Counted from the first letter of the stretch, positions 1 through 10,054 are shown. The stretch is DNA of 64,000 nt from Globisporangium splendens (GCA_006386115.1 VFIW01000022.1:248001-312000), one strand, 5' to 3'. Numbers and translations are program-made. The notes: generated by a model from the letters alone, not told the origin.

Positions 1-1392
1 GTTCTTGCAGGCTTCCTCCAGTGCCAACCCCCAACGTAGCAACTCGTCACGACGCACGCCAACTTGCTCCGCACACGCATCGACACGGCGAACGATCGGC
101 GCGTTACCATTCAGTTCGCGTAACTGAGGGAAAGCGCGAATGAGCCGCGAGGTGCACGCATCCAAGGCGCGCGGGCACATGTTCAACCGGGTATCCTGCA
201 TTCCGGAGCAGGTGTTGAACAGGATCGTTTGGAAGGCTCGTACACGAGCAGCGGTCTCATCGTCCAGCATGTCCAGCCGGTCGAGCGGGACATTTGCGCT
301 CGAACCCCACCCACTCAAGACTTTCGAAACCCGCTGGTCCTCCTGGGTAGTATTGAAGACGTAGGCAAAGATTTTGTGAGTGGCAGACAAGTTCCAGCCG
401 CCGCGGTCCATGATCCACTGGATGCTCAACTGAGAGTCGCCGTTCGCGTGTTGAGCCCCTCCGCGCCGGAACGAGTGAGATGAGAGCGGAGCGTGGACCC
501 CTGCTGGCTCACGAATGCGGTTGAGGAGGCGGTTCACTTGATTGTGAATCCCAGGCGCCGTGTCCGCCCGAGAAGAGCTTGGCTTCGACGTGTCAATAAG
601 TTCAGGTACAGATTGCTCTGCTTGAAGCAACAGCTCCACGAGAGGGAGAGACTCAACCGCGTTCATATCTAGCTTTGTCGCTGTAGGGCGAACGTGCTCA
701 ATGAGCTGCACACAAGGCGCCGTCTGCATCGCAAGGGCAATCGCCACCGCCAGAATTGGACAAGTCCTGATGTCGGCATCCGAATGAAGCGTAAGTCCCT
801 GCTGCTCCGACGTCTTGATGCGCACAAGGCGAACGAAAAACTCGTTGCCAGAGCACACTGACAAACTCTGCTTTTGTAGTAAACTTAGATCCGATGCTCG
901 ACCGAAGATATACCACATGATACTCAACAGAGCAGCATCTTGGTAATCCGTCGCATTGGTTGCATTCACATATAAATAGCGAACCAATAGAGCCAAATCT
1001 TGTTTAGTACATGCACGTGCGTGTTTTGTCATGCCTCCGTAGTCGCGCTTTGCGCAGTGCTTTTCCAAGATACGCCCCATTTGGAGGATGCGATCTTCAA
1101 TGGAAGCACGGCACTGAGGGAACATATCAAGCAGCCAATTTTTCACGTGTCGAAAGTATGACATCACCGTGTTTCCTGCTAGCTTCTTTTTTTTGGCGCC
1201 TTCATCAAAGGCCAAGTGCAATGCAAACTTATCCATGATCGCCGCAAAGCATCTGCCATTGGGATCCTTACCTAAACATGCAAATACATAGTCCAACTCC
1301 ACATTTTCCTGCTGGAGGAAGCGCTTGAAAGCATTGACCCCAACAGAACGCGCGTTCTGCGAGTTTTGGGGTCGGAGGGCGTCCACCCCCAT
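1..1392 (-). CDS. Tyrosine recombinase of a Crypton/DIRS-like element, C-terminus beyond the window
   Basis: An open minus-strand frame runs from ATG 1392 to the window edge (464 codons, no stop in the window). Tyrosine-recombinase signatures appear in order: a first arginine in GRASDL (R165), a lysine-bearing beta-hairpin region (VRIKTSEQQG), the HxxR box HSFRRGG (H306, R309), a tryptophan at the second His/Trp position (RGGWN, W333) and a candidate nucleophile in FAYVFNT (Y344). This is the domain that catalyses DNA strand exchange in Crypton, DIRS and Ngaro elements; no reverse transcriptase is visible, which favours a Crypton. The frame is open upstream only to a stop near 1520, so 1392 is the first ATG; an upstream exon is possible. 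All catalytic positions are present, so the enzyme may be active. The element's other end is outside the window. Confidence 0.8.
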   Translation of the reverse strand, partial: MGVDALRPQNSQNARSVGVNAFKRFLQQENVELDYVFACLGKDPNGRCFAAIMDKFALHLAFDEGAKKKKLAGNTVMSYFRHVKNWLLDMFPQCRASIEDRILQMGRILEKHCAKRDYGGMTKHARACTKQDLALLVRYLYVNATNATDYQDAALLSIMWYIFGRASDLSLLQKQSLSVCSGNEFFVRLVRIKTSEQQGLTLHSDADIRTCPILAVAIALAMQTAPCVQLIEHVRPTATKLDMNAVESLPLVELLLQAEQSVPELIDTSKPSSSRADTAPGIHNQVNRLLNRIREPAGVHAPLSSHSFRRGGAQHANGDSQLSIQWIMDRGGWNLSATHKIFAYVFNTTQEDQRVSKVLSGWGSSANVPLDRLDMLDDETAARVRAFQTILFNTCSGMQDTRLNMCPRALDACTSRLIRAFPQLRELNGNAPIVRRVDACAEQVGVRRDELLRWGLALEEACKN

Positions 1393-1474
1393 CGTCTTGT
1401 CGGAGAAACGGCAAATTCGCAACTGATCTGCCCAGTATTTGCGATTTGAATGGTTGGTCACGGATTTGACTCTT

Positions 1475-1510
1475 GGTTCCGACCAAATCTGTCGGAAATT
1501 TGTCGGAACC
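1475..1510. repeat. Inverted repeat upstream of the recombinase gene
   Basis: GGTTCCGAC at 1475-1483 and its exact complement GTCGGAACC at 1502-1510 flank a further GTCGGA at 1491-1496. Another GTCGGA lies at 1633-1638. The cluster sits about 85-245 bp upstream of the recombinase ATG, where an element end or recombinase-binding sites could lie. Function is inferred only from position. Confidence 0.4.
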
Positions 1511-1658
1511 TCCTTCTCTCACATGATTGGCCAAATAAGTTGTGCAGACACACAACACACGCATTATATTGGCCCTTATACTACCTGCCCTCATACGATT
1601 CGCCAAAAACAGGCATACAAACACCAAGTACTGTCGGAAAACTGATCATATTCTGCCA

Positions 1659-1676
1659 TACCCCCTCCGTACCCCA
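1659..1676. repeat. C-rich motif repeated near 6268
   Basis: The complement of 1661-1675 reads GGGGTACGGAGGGGG; 6268-6282 reads GGGGTACGAAGGGGG (14 of 15 identical). The two copies face outward relative to the hAT gene and the acyltransferase pseudogene between them. They may be termini of two different elements, or terminal repeats of one; no target duplication was found. The rest of 1393-1817 shows no gene. Confidence 0.3.
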
Positions 1677-1817
1677 TTGAAATCGTCCATCTTATTATTT
1701 ATGAATTCGTATACCACTCAATTTTCAAGTGATACATTCTCCCCCCCCCTCAAACACACACTCTCAGCCACACCCTAGTGCTCTGCGCTGAAGTTGACAC
1801 CGCGAACGACTCACATC

Positions 1818-4172
1818 ATGGAAATCGAAGACATAATGGGCGTTACCGATGACAACAACCCGCCCACACGACCGGACAAGCGACCCCTTGGGCTGTTTCC
1901 CATGCGAAAGGCTCACCGGCCAGAGCTGTGGCAGTTCATTTGCCTCATGGTAAAGCGGGAGTTTCTCGACCTCCCGTCCCACACGCTGGCGACCAAGCAC
2001 GCCGAGTCAGCTTATTGCCTCCGTTGCAAATGCGCGATTTACTTTCGCTTGGGAAACCATAAAGTCGCCGAGCACATGAAGGCCTTTCACGCGCAGGAGT
2101 TGAAGGCATTCTATGACCGCCGCATAGACCACGCCGACAGCAAGAAGCCTGTCAACCGCTGGCTTACGAAAGAATTTGATCAATGTGTTGATCAGCATGG
2201 AGAACGGCGTGATATTACAGATGAGCAACAGAAACGGGTCAACCGCCTCGTCGCCATCTGGATCGCCAAGTGGCTGCGCCCATTATCAATAGTCGAGGAC
2301 GACGAGCTGCGTCACATCATCGACTATATTGGCGAGCTTGGTAGAATCAACGTGAAGCTACCCACAAGAACTCCAACACGGAACGAGATCGTGACCTTCG
2401 CAAATGAATTACGAACGGATATCAAAGCAGTCATTCAGAGTGAGTGCAAGTTCTACTCCATCACAAGCGACATTTGGACGGATCGAAGTCTTCGGAGCTA
2501 CATCTCATTGACTCTGCATTACTTGACCAGCAACTTCGAGAGCAAGAGCTGGACGCTCGAGGCGACACCATTTCCTGGAAAGCACGACGGTCCAGGAATA
2601 AAGCGGGTTCTCGAGAGCACACTCGACAGGTGGGGCCTCGAGAAGGAGAACTGCACAAAGCTACTTCGTGATGGTGCCGCCAATGCCGTCGCTGCCGCAA
2701 ACGCACTCGGAATTAGCCACATGTCGTGCGTTGCGCACACAATTCATCTCGTGGTTGGTGCCGCGCTTCTTAAGCGAAAGCGCAGGCGCAAAGCCGATAT
2801 TATAGGAGTATCGATCACCTCACAAGTTACTGTGGCCACTATGGACGAGCAAGGAGTCGACAACGGCGGAGGTGGCGTCGTCGAGAACGTCGTTCCAGAT
2901 GTCATTGTTGTGGCCAGAGCCGATGATGACCAAAAAGCTGATGAGAATGATGGTCTTACTGAAGATGAGCGATTAGCTCTAGAGGCGCTTCGCGAAGCTG
3001 CTGTGGAGGAAGGGGATGCATTCGCTGCTTCCTGTCTGTCCCCTTCAGAGCGCGACCCGCTAGATCGGATTCGGGACACTGTGCAAGTGTTTCGAGAGGT
3101 GGCTGTCTATTTTCGGCGGTCTTCGAAAGCGCACCACAGGTTGGCAGAAATTCAAAGCAATCTTCGAGGCATCTCGATCCACAAGGTCGTTGGATTGATC
3201 GTCGATTGTCCGACGCGTTGGAACAGCACCTGGGATATGCTCCAGCGCTGTATTGAGCTCGAAGGCGCACTCAAACAGTTTTTCTATTTTGTGGACGAGA
3301 CGACTGCTGGGAAGTCTGACTTCAAAGGCGCCGACAAGTTCAAGCGACCTGATATTGATGATTGGCTTCGCGCGAAGTGTCTGCGCACACTGCTCACACC
3401 ATTTGCAGTGGGCACGGAGACGTTGAGTGGGCAGAAGTATCCTACACTGGCAATTGTGCTGCCGTATCTCCGCGCCATAAAAACCACTCTTCAGCGGGAC
3501 AACTTATTTGATCGCGATGCATCGATGGTTGGCAATGCGGCGTATGTCGCTCCTGTCATCGCTCTGATGCAAGATGTTAGAACTGCTTTGCTGGAGCTTT
3601 TTCTGGCACGTTTCACCAGCATGGACGAGGATCTTTTGTGGATAACCTACTTGGACCCTCGATTGGCGAGGATGAAGCACGCGCCCGTCGACGAACATGA
3701 GCAGCCAATGGAGTGGCTTCAGCGAGCACTGTTGCAATGCACTCAAGACGATCCTGATTTTGCAGACACGGAAGACCCCAGCATGCTGTCACCAATACCT
3801 TTGCCGTTGCGAGCTGGAGAAGAGCTGCACAATCTTGTGTTCGGGCAGGAGGAGAGCGATTGTGCAACCTCAGTGAAGCCAACAGCTGAAGACGCGTGCA
3901 GAAGAGAGATTGCACAATACCTGCACCGTTCCTCGATCGTTGGTCGAAGGGTGGACCCGTTTGAGTGGTGGCGGTGCCACCGAGATCAGTTTCCTCGCCT
4001 CTCCAGGCTTGCACGAAAGTGGTTGGGCACGGTTGCAACGAGTGTTCCGTCCGAGCACGTTTTCTCAACTGGCGGTAACGTGGTCACCATCAAGCGATGT
4101 TCGTTGACGCCAGATCTCGTTCGCGATATCGTCTTCACCGCAGAGAACTACGATGGTGCACGCAATCTGTAG
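1818..4172 (+). CDS. hAT-family transposase with BED-type zinc finger
   Basis: A single-exon, apparently intact 784-residue transposase. A BED-type finger has C67, C70, H86 and H91. The RNase-H-like core carries SITSDIWTDR (D218) and LLRDGAANA (D285), followed by the CPTRWNSTWDML segment typical of hAT proteins. The C-terminal hAT dimerisation region includes WWRCHRDQFPRLSRLARKW, and the third acid is in VPSEHVFSTGG (E746). These enzymes bind terminal repeats and move DNA by cut and paste, leaving 8-bp duplications. ATG 1818 is preferred because the frame extension to 1794 begins with TTG. An acidic insertion between the second acid and the CPTRW segment is normal for the family. No stop or frameshift was found, so the copy may be recent or active. 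I could not fix its terminal repeats. Confidence 0.88.
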   Translation: MEIEDIMGVTDDNNPPTRPDKRPLGLFPMRKAHRPELWQFICLMVKREFLDLPSHTLATKHAESAYCLRCKCAIYFRLGNHKVAEHMKAFHAQELKAFYDRRIDHADSKKPVNRWLTKEFDQCVDQHGERRDITDEQQKRVNRLVAIWIAKWLRPLSIVEDDELRHIIDYIGELGRINVKLPTRTPTRNEIVTFANELRTDIKAVIQSECKFYSITSDIWTDRSLRSYISLTLHYLTSNFESKSWTLEATPFPGKHDGPGIKRVLESTLDRWGLEKENCTKLLRDGAANAVAAANALGISHMSCVAHTIHLVVGAALLKRKRRRKADIIGVSITSQVTVATMDEQGVDNGGGGVVENVVPDVIVVARADDDQKADENDGLTEDERLALEALREAAVEEGDAFAASCLSPSERDPLDRIRDTVQVFREVAVYFRRSSKAHHRLAEIQSNLRGISIHKVVGLIVDCPTRWNSTWDMLQRCIELEGALKQFFYFVDETTAGKSDFKGADKFKRPDIDDWLRAKCLRTLLTPFAVGTETLSGQKYPTLAIVLPYLRAIKTTLQRDNLFDRDASMVGNAAYVAPVIALMQDVRTALLELFLARFTSMDEDLLWITYLDPRLARMKHAPVDEHEQPMEWLQRALLQCTQDDPDFADTEDPSMLSPIPLPLRAGEELHNLVFGQEESDCATSVKPTAEDACRREIAQYLHRSSIVGRRVDPFEWWRCHRDQFPRLSRLARKWLGTVATSVPSEHVFSTGGNVVTIKRCSLTPDLVRDIVFTAENYDGARNL

Positions 4173-4370
4173 TTGCTACAACCCCGGGAAATGAGTAAGG
4201 CGCCGCGCAGGCCCAACCGAGTAGTTGGCATAAGCTCCGAATAGACACGACCAGCTTCAACATCGTCAGTGAGTACGCGTTCACCGACATCGCACTGTCT
4301 AAAGTGACAACTCACCAGTGAGATGCCGCATGAGTGGGTGGTGCACAGATACCGGACGATTTGACACGTC

Positions 4371-6204
4371 CAAGTGGCGCTCGACGCCTTCACCCGAGGC
4401 GCAGTTGCGATCAATTTCGACCTGCGAGACGACGGCCGCGCGTAGCGACTCGATCTTGTCGAGCGGCGACTTCTGCGAGGAGAAGGTCTCGCAGAAGGCG
4501 AGCATCTCGGTCGTCATGGTTATCGCGGCCTCGGTGCGACCGTGCAGGAACCGCTTCGTGAGCGCGGACTCATACACTTTCGTCCCGTACCCGTACTGGA
4601 AGTTGTTGGCCGCGATGAAAGCCATCTGCACGAACGCGTCCGGGCTCATGGTGTGCTGCTTGATGAAGAGCTTGCCGAACGCCGCGGGCTCGAGCACCTC
4701 CACCTCGTTCTGCAGAATCAGGTCCATCAGCTTGGCTACGGCGAACTTGATGCCCTCCTGCAGCTCGGGGCTCACCTCCCACTCGAGCTGAGCGGCTTGA
4801 CGCGCGGGCGGCGCGACCCGTGGCCAGACTGCGGCACGCGGTACGCGGCCTCAAGGAACGAGTAGTTGCCCCCTCGGATGGTCTGCGCGAACCTGATGAT
4901 AGTGTCGGTGAACACGTCCGAGACGAAGCGCAGTACTGTGTGGCCGTCTACGAACGTGTGCTCGAAGTTGCAGCCGGCCACGCCGTTCTCGCACACTATC
5001 GCTGCAGCTTGTCGTACTACCAGTTCATGCACGTGCACATCTGGAGAGAGCCTCACAGTCACCCACGAGTGTCAGACTGTGGTCTGTATGCTGTACTAGC
5101 AGCGATAGGAACCACCGGGCCACCATTGCGGATACCGTATATGCCGTGCAGCGCTGTGTCGTCTAGACAGACGAGGAAGAGCGCGAGGTCAATCTGTTTC
5201 AACACGATTTCGTGAGTATCAGTGGGGAAAAAGAGGCATGGGGAGCTGGGCGTGTGCCTGCGTACGCACCAAGTCGAGCGTCTGCTAGTTGTCGACCAGC
5301 AGCATGGCTCGCAGCTTGGCCCAGTTGGCGCGGTGCTCGGTCATGAGCACGCCGACGGCCTGCGAGGCGGCGGGCAGCTCTTCCGTCGTGAGAATCTCCT
5401 CCTTGATGGACTTGAGGTTGGCGACGAGCTCGCGCTCCGTGATGGCCATCACGTCGTCGTCTCAGTACATGTCGAACCAGTAGAACCGGTTGCGGCTGGC
5501 CACCACGATGTGCCTCGAGGACTCGTCCACGATCACCTAGTCCAGCTCGGCCGTGGGCAGCCGCGCGCAGCTGAACAGGAGCGTGAACTGGGTAGTGCAC
5601 ACCACCATGGTGTTGCGCTACATGTCGGGCTCGAGCTTGCCGCTGCGGAGCACGTTGGTGACCTTGAGCGAGCCGAGAACGAGCGACGCCGCGCGAGAGA
5701 CTGGTTGTTGCGCAGCTCCGTCTGGTCGTCCTCGACCACAAAGTACGAGTTGATGTTGAGCACGACCGAGCACTAGTAGTATAGGGAAGCCTCGTACCAA
5801 ATGTCCTCAATGGAGTTGGTCTTGACCTGGTCGAACTCGACAAGCTTGCGCAGCACCCATGGCCAGTACTGCGCCAAGAACTTCGCCATGCGCGCCTTGG
5901 ACAGCGCCAGGAACTTCGCCACGCGCCACTTGGACAGCACCAGCTCCACCAGAGACTACAGCGCAGCGATGTACTCGAGGTGCTGCGCGCCAGTCTACAT
6001 GAGCGGAGAGGTCGGCAGCTTGGACAGCGACGCCAAGTGCCGGAACGTCACCTTGTCCTCGTCAGCGCGCAGAACGCCGGTGAACTCGTGCGCCCAGTCG
6101 CCTTTGACGTCGAAATGGTGCTCGATTAAGTTAGACGCCGTTGACGAAGCCGTGGGATCTTGCAGCATTTTATTAGCAATTGGTTGATGCTCAAGTGAGT
6201 CCAT
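4371..6204 (-). pseudogene. Carnitine/choline O-acyltransferase pseudogene
   Basis: Read on the minus strand from 6204, the reading frames follow the carnitine acyltransferase fold: an N-terminal segment, NSYFVVEDDQTELRNNQ, VTNVLRSGKLEPDM, VIVDESSRHIVVASRNRFYW, GCNFEHTFVDGHTVLRF, and KRFLHGRTEAA followed by GEGVERHL. The family transfers acyl groups between CoA and carnitine in mitochondria or peroxisomes. It is broken by seven in-frame stops: TAG at 5995, 5956, 5773, 5618, 5537 and 5285, and TGA at 5462. There are frameshifts near 5700 and between about 5060 and 4775, and homology ends near 4371, so roughly the last 100 residues are missing. I did not find the catalytic histidine motif intact. 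The hAT gene lies immediately beyond the truncated 3' end. Certainly non-coding as it stands. Confidence 0.85.
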
Positions 6205-6281
6205 TTATCTTTTAAAAAGTATAATCCTCATTAGACCATACATAATACTAGATTATTGACTTTACAGGGGGTACGAAGGGG

Positions 6282-6312
6282 GTTCAGAGGGGGTTTGATA
6301 CCCCCTTTGAAC
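6282..6312. repeat. GC-rich hairpin
   Basis: Twelve-base arms at 6282-6293 and 6301-6312 pair at 11 of 12 positions across a 7-base loop, just after the 6268-6282 G-rich motif. It may belong to a transposon end. The remainder of 6205-6692 holds no gene I can support. Confidence 0.35.
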
Positions 6313-6692
6313 GTTTTGAGGGAGTGAGGGGGTTTAGACAAACGTAGTCAGCTCTACTTCCAAATGCACATTATGAGCACCACACATGGGGTGAACACGC
6401 CGCGTGCGAACACTCGCTGCAGAGATTCTGGTCACACACCAGATCCGCACCGTCCATGGCCAGATCTCGTCGTCCGTTGCCTTCTATCAGCTAGTCATTG
6501 ATGTCTTGTGCTCAAGAGAAACGTCGTCTTCCTTCAGCGCACCGCATCCGTCACTCAATGTTCCTCTTTTTGACCCACCCAGCCGCTCCAACGTCACGAT
6601 TGCGAGAGCGCAAAACGGGAGACTGAAGGTATTTGGAAGCCTGCCTGTTTTGCTTTCATTCACAAGTTTGCTCTGGACAAGAAGAGCCAAAG

Positions 6693-7110
6693 ATGGTCGA
6701 GCTGGTTTGCGCGTTGATCGGTGAGAGAGTCATGTTCACGATCGAGATCGGTAGACTCGAGCACGTTGCCCGCTTGAAGGAGTACGTCAAGTTGAGGGTG
6801 TGCCTGGATTTCCCTTCCTGGTTGCTCAGAATTTACTTTGCGAAGGACGATTAGGGGGCTCTTGGATGCAGGCGGACAACGAAGAGTTACTCAGGCTCCA
6901 GAGAAGCACGACCCATTCCGACGACATTGACAAGATATGTTTGAAGAAGCGATGCCTGAATCCGGCGTGGAGGGTAAGAGATTACTTTGGCGACGACGCG
7001 CTCCCAAGAACGCGATCCACATACTCGTGGATATGCGAAGAGGTGCTGAAATGGAATTCACTCGAATGCTGTGTTGCTCTGAAGGTATGCTTCCCAATTG
7101 GATCGTTTGC
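6693..7110 (+). pseudogene. Crinkler (CRN) effector N-terminal module, degraded
   Basis: ATG 6693 opens a 53-codon frame beginning MVELVCALIGE, the typical opening of CRN N-terminal domains, and ending in LLRIYFAKDD, which corresponds to the LxLFLAK/LxLYLAK translocation motif. A TAG at 6852 then stops it. Related sequence continues in a second frame (SWMQADNEELLRLQ, then DIDKIC and VRDYFGDD) and in a third (PKNAIHILVDM, near 7007), the order expected of the module between the motif and the variable C-terminus. CRNs are host-targeted effectors of plant-pathogenic oomycetes. At least two frameshifts and a stop make this a relic. No recognisable C-terminal effector domain follows. Confidence 0.6.
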
Positions 7111-7296
7111 GTTGCATACTGCGTTTCTCATATCCCTTCTTTGTTGCACCCTGCAGAATCAGAGCCGAGCTCACACTGGGATGCCGTGACTGGGTCGTCG
7201 ATGTGGTCGGCTTTTCAGTCGTTTACTGCGATTATGAGAAGCCCAGAGGCAAAGAAAGAGACGTGATGCAAGCACTTCGGGGTGCTGTTCATGTTA

Positions 7297-7654
7297 GTGA
7301 TGGGGACGTAAACTAAGTTGACATAAGTTGACGTGAAACTCGATTCACGTCAGCGATGGGGACTCAACGTCAAGCTCGTGTAAAAAGCAACCTCTCTTTT
7401 TCAAAAAAGTCAAAGTTCACTGTCATTTTTTAGATTTTTAAAAACAGCCATTTGTACAGCAGAAGACGGATCAAATCTGTGCATACTTAAACAAGAGAGT
7501 ACTGTAGGTTGAAACAGTATTCTAACATGCGAGAAAATATGTACTTGATCAAGTGTGCACAGTAGTTTACGTCCTTTTACGTGTGGTTAACATCGGTTTA
7601 CGTTAATGATTCATTTTCTTACGTCACCTTTACATGCGTTTACGTCCCCATCGC
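7297..7654. mobile_element. 358-bp MITE with 17-bp TIRs and TA target duplication
   Basis: GTGATGGGGACGTAAAC (7297-7313) matches the complement of GTTTACGTCCCCATCGC (7638-7654) at 16 of 17 positions. The ends are bounded by TA at 7295-7296 and 7655-7656. TA duplication plus short TIRs and no coding capacity are the hallmarks of Tc1/mariner-type miniature elements. The interior is AT-rich and contains a further GCGATGGGGACTCAACGTC copy of the terminal motif. Confidence 0.75.
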
Positions 7655-9165
7655 TAATTCAAGTGACCTTTGTGCGGCACCGTCTTGCCAATGCACACAC
7701 CCGTCCACACGAAAGCTCAAGACAACGAGATGATTACGAGAGCGAAGGCAACGAAAGTGCTGCGCGTTGCTATTTCTGTCGATCAACTCGCAGCAAGTAC
7801 GAAGTCGCCGAGCTCCTGTGCCAGCTCAAGGTGGGCGACTACATCTGCTACACGTCGCGCGAGCAGCTCTTGACGCGGCTGCTGCTCACAGGTCCCGATG
7901 GCACGCCGCTCGCGACGAAGAAGAAACTCATGAAACTCCTCGACTTGAACAAGACCTCGGCCGACGTGTTCACAGGTTGCACATTGATCAAGTTGAACCG
8001 CGAGCGGTACGACAAGTTGCGCACTCGCCTCAGTGTGCGCCGTCCATATGCGAAACACACAGCGCGGTTCTCGGGCGGCAAGAAAAGCGACCGCGCGCAA
8101 AGCATCATGACCGCGGCCGAGAAGATCCACCTCGTGACGTCGATCGTGGAATCCGAGATCGTGAACTATCTGATCGACATTCCGTTCCTGGAAAACGTCG
8201 AGGACTCGCGTCTCGTGACGCTCTCGAACCTCTGCTCGTACATGTTTGTGAAAGGCGGCGACGTGCTTTGTTCTGAGGGCGAAGTCGGCGACCGCTTCTT
8301 CATTTGTATCCGTGGGAGTCTGCAAGCCACGGTGAACGTGCATTTGAACGCCGCCTCACAGACATACATGACGCTGTCATCAGACCAGAGCGACCAAGCT
8401 GGCAGGCATAGGTTACTCGGAAGTTCGCTTTCAGGCTTTGAAAGAAAGATCCAAGCACTCAAGCGCATGTCGACGGGGTCGTACTTTGGGGAGATCTCGC
8501 TCCTCTTCAAGATCCCACGCATCGCGAGCATCACTGCGCTCGAGGACTCTCTGCTCGTGTACATCGACCGCACGACGTTCTGCAATTTCCTGAAAATGGC
8601 CCCCGAGGCGTCGCTGGTGTTGCTGGAGCACGTGCGCATGCATTTCCTCGACAACCTGATCAAACAGGGCTGTGCGTTTCTGAATGCGATCCCTCCGATC
8701 AAGCTCCAGGAGCTGAGTGCCATGAGTGAGCTCATCGAACACCACACAGGTAGCACCATTTTGAGGAAAGGGGATCGGAAAACGGCGTTTTACATTCTGC
8801 TACGCGGCGAAGTCGAGATGGTGTACGAAGACGACGACGAAGGCAACAGACCGGAGTCCACCAACAACAATTACACGGCAGAAGAAGGCACAGTGACCGA
8901 GGTCGCAGCGTACAAGGAGAAGAAGCAGCCGGACAATGAAGAAGAGCCCCGCGTCGCGTCGTCCAACCGCGCGTTCCGCCGCAACTCGGCGACCGTGTTT
9001 TCGGTCGCGAACTCACTGGTGTCGTCGACGATGACGAGTGGACGGCGAGGCATGAGTACCTTCGTGGTGGATCGCCCTGACAGCGTCGCGATCGGCGCGA
9101 CCAACCGCCGGAAGACCCACGTTGAGCATGGTCCGCGCAAGATGTCGTCGTCGTTTGTCTTCTAG
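7606..9165 (+). CDS. Cyclic-nucleotide-binding domain protein, 5' end uncertain
   Basis: This long frame contains at least two cyclic-nucleotide-binding domains. The first complete one has KGGDVLCSEGEVGDRFFI and the phosphate-binding cassette YFGEISLLFKIPRIAS, with the Glu and Arg that contact cAMP/cGMP. The second begins GSTILRKGDRKTAFYILLRG and is shorter. The sequence before the first (LKVGDYICYTSREQL to GCTLIKLNRERYDKL) resembles the end of another such domain, so the protein appears to begin inside a domain. The first in-frame ATG (7606) lies within the MITE, which is an unlikely native start. Either an upstream exon splices in after 7656, or the gene was truncated there. The C-terminus (about 100 residues) is low-complexity. 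Likely a cytoplasmic sensor of cyclic nucleotides; partners unknown. Confidence 0.7.
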   Translation: MIHFLTSPLHAFTSPSLIQVTFVRHRLANAHTRPHESSRQRDDYESEGNESAARCYFCRSTRSKYEVAELLCQLKVGDYICYTSREQLLTRLLLTGPDGTPLATKKKLMKLLDLNKTSADVFTGCTLIKLNRERYDKLRTRLSVRRPYAKHTARFSGGKKSDRAQSIMTAAEKIHLVTSIVESEIVNYLIDIPFLENVEDSRLVTLSNLCSYMFVKGGDVLCSEGEVGDRFFICIRGSLQATVNVHLNAASQTYMTLSSDQSDQAGRHRLLGSSLSGFERKIQALKRMSTGSYFGEISLLFKIPRIASITALEDSLLVYIDRTTFCNFLKMAPEASLVLLEHVRMHFLDNLIKQGCAFLNAIPPIKLQELSAMSELIEHHTGSTILRKGDRKTAFYILLRGEVEMVYEDDDEGNRPESTNNNYTAEEGTVTEVAAYKEKKQPDNEEEPRVASSNRAFRRNSATVFSVANSLVSSTMTSGRRGMSTFVVDRPDSVAIGATNRRKTHVEHGPRKMSSSFVF

Positions 9166-9607
9166 CGGCTTTGCGGAAGTCTCTTTTGCTGCCAAGGGAC
9201 CAGCCACCACCTTCAGTTTTGCCATCTTTTTGCTCAATGTTTTTATTTGATTCGTCGTCTCGTCACGCACCCGGTTTTCGTTTCCTCTTTCTTTTAAGGA
9301 GTTGGACAGCTCGGTGACCACGCGACGAGGAACAACTTTCGCATCAAATCAAATTTGCACCCTTCAGATCCAGAGCCGACTGGAAAGCATGCCATTCCTG
9401 CAGCTTGGCCAAAGCGATCCAATATGACAAGCTTTCCATTCGCTTGCTACAGTCCGATAGGGATCGTTTCTGTGACAGAGAAGGAGATCGAGGATGTCAT
9501 GAATCACAGACAGCTCCACACGACAATCGCAGCGGTGGTGTCGTCTACAGCGAGCAATCGATGCAGTGCACTGATAAGAAGAACCGAAGAAACGCGAAAA
9601 TGGGACA

Positions 9608-9655
9608 TCCTATAATCGAGTTAGCTGGAAATTCGAGACAAAACCGATTATAGGA
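9608..9655. repeat. 11-bp inverted repeat in intergenic DNA
   Basis: TCCTATAATCG (9608-9618) and its exact complement (9645-9655) are separated by 26 bases. It could be a hairpin or a remnant of a small element. The surrounding interval 9166-10054 otherwise shows no gene I can support; it contains the BMS1 promoter. Confidence 0.35.
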
Positions 9656-10054
9656 AGTCGTGTCTGCTGTAATTCACATTGTAGCTCCAAAATCGCAAAA
9701 TTGAAGAGCGTTCAAAACTGTTTTCTCCACACACACGGACATTGCCCCTCTCTACAAAGACACCAAAATCATAGAACCCGAACCCTAGTTAGATGACCCA
9801 CGATTTCGAGGAAGGGTTTAACCCATTTTGACCCATCGCAAAAATGAGATCATCATTCTTCCCTTGGGACAAAGCTGATTGGACCACATTGTCACTTGGG
9901 ACACCATGTAGACCCGACCTCTTTTGCCAAGTCACTCAAGAACCCTCATGGCCAACCACTAACAGCTTGCTCCTGTGCGAATTTGAAACGACGTCGAGCA
10001 GCTCCATTCCATTCCAGCGCTTCCTGCTTTGCTGCGTGAGTTTAGGAGGCGGAG

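Noticed and set aside
5199..5843. 214-residue minus-strand Arg/His-rich frame
   Set aside because: Shifted frame of the acyltransferase pseudogene; the neighbouring frame holds the recognisable motifs.
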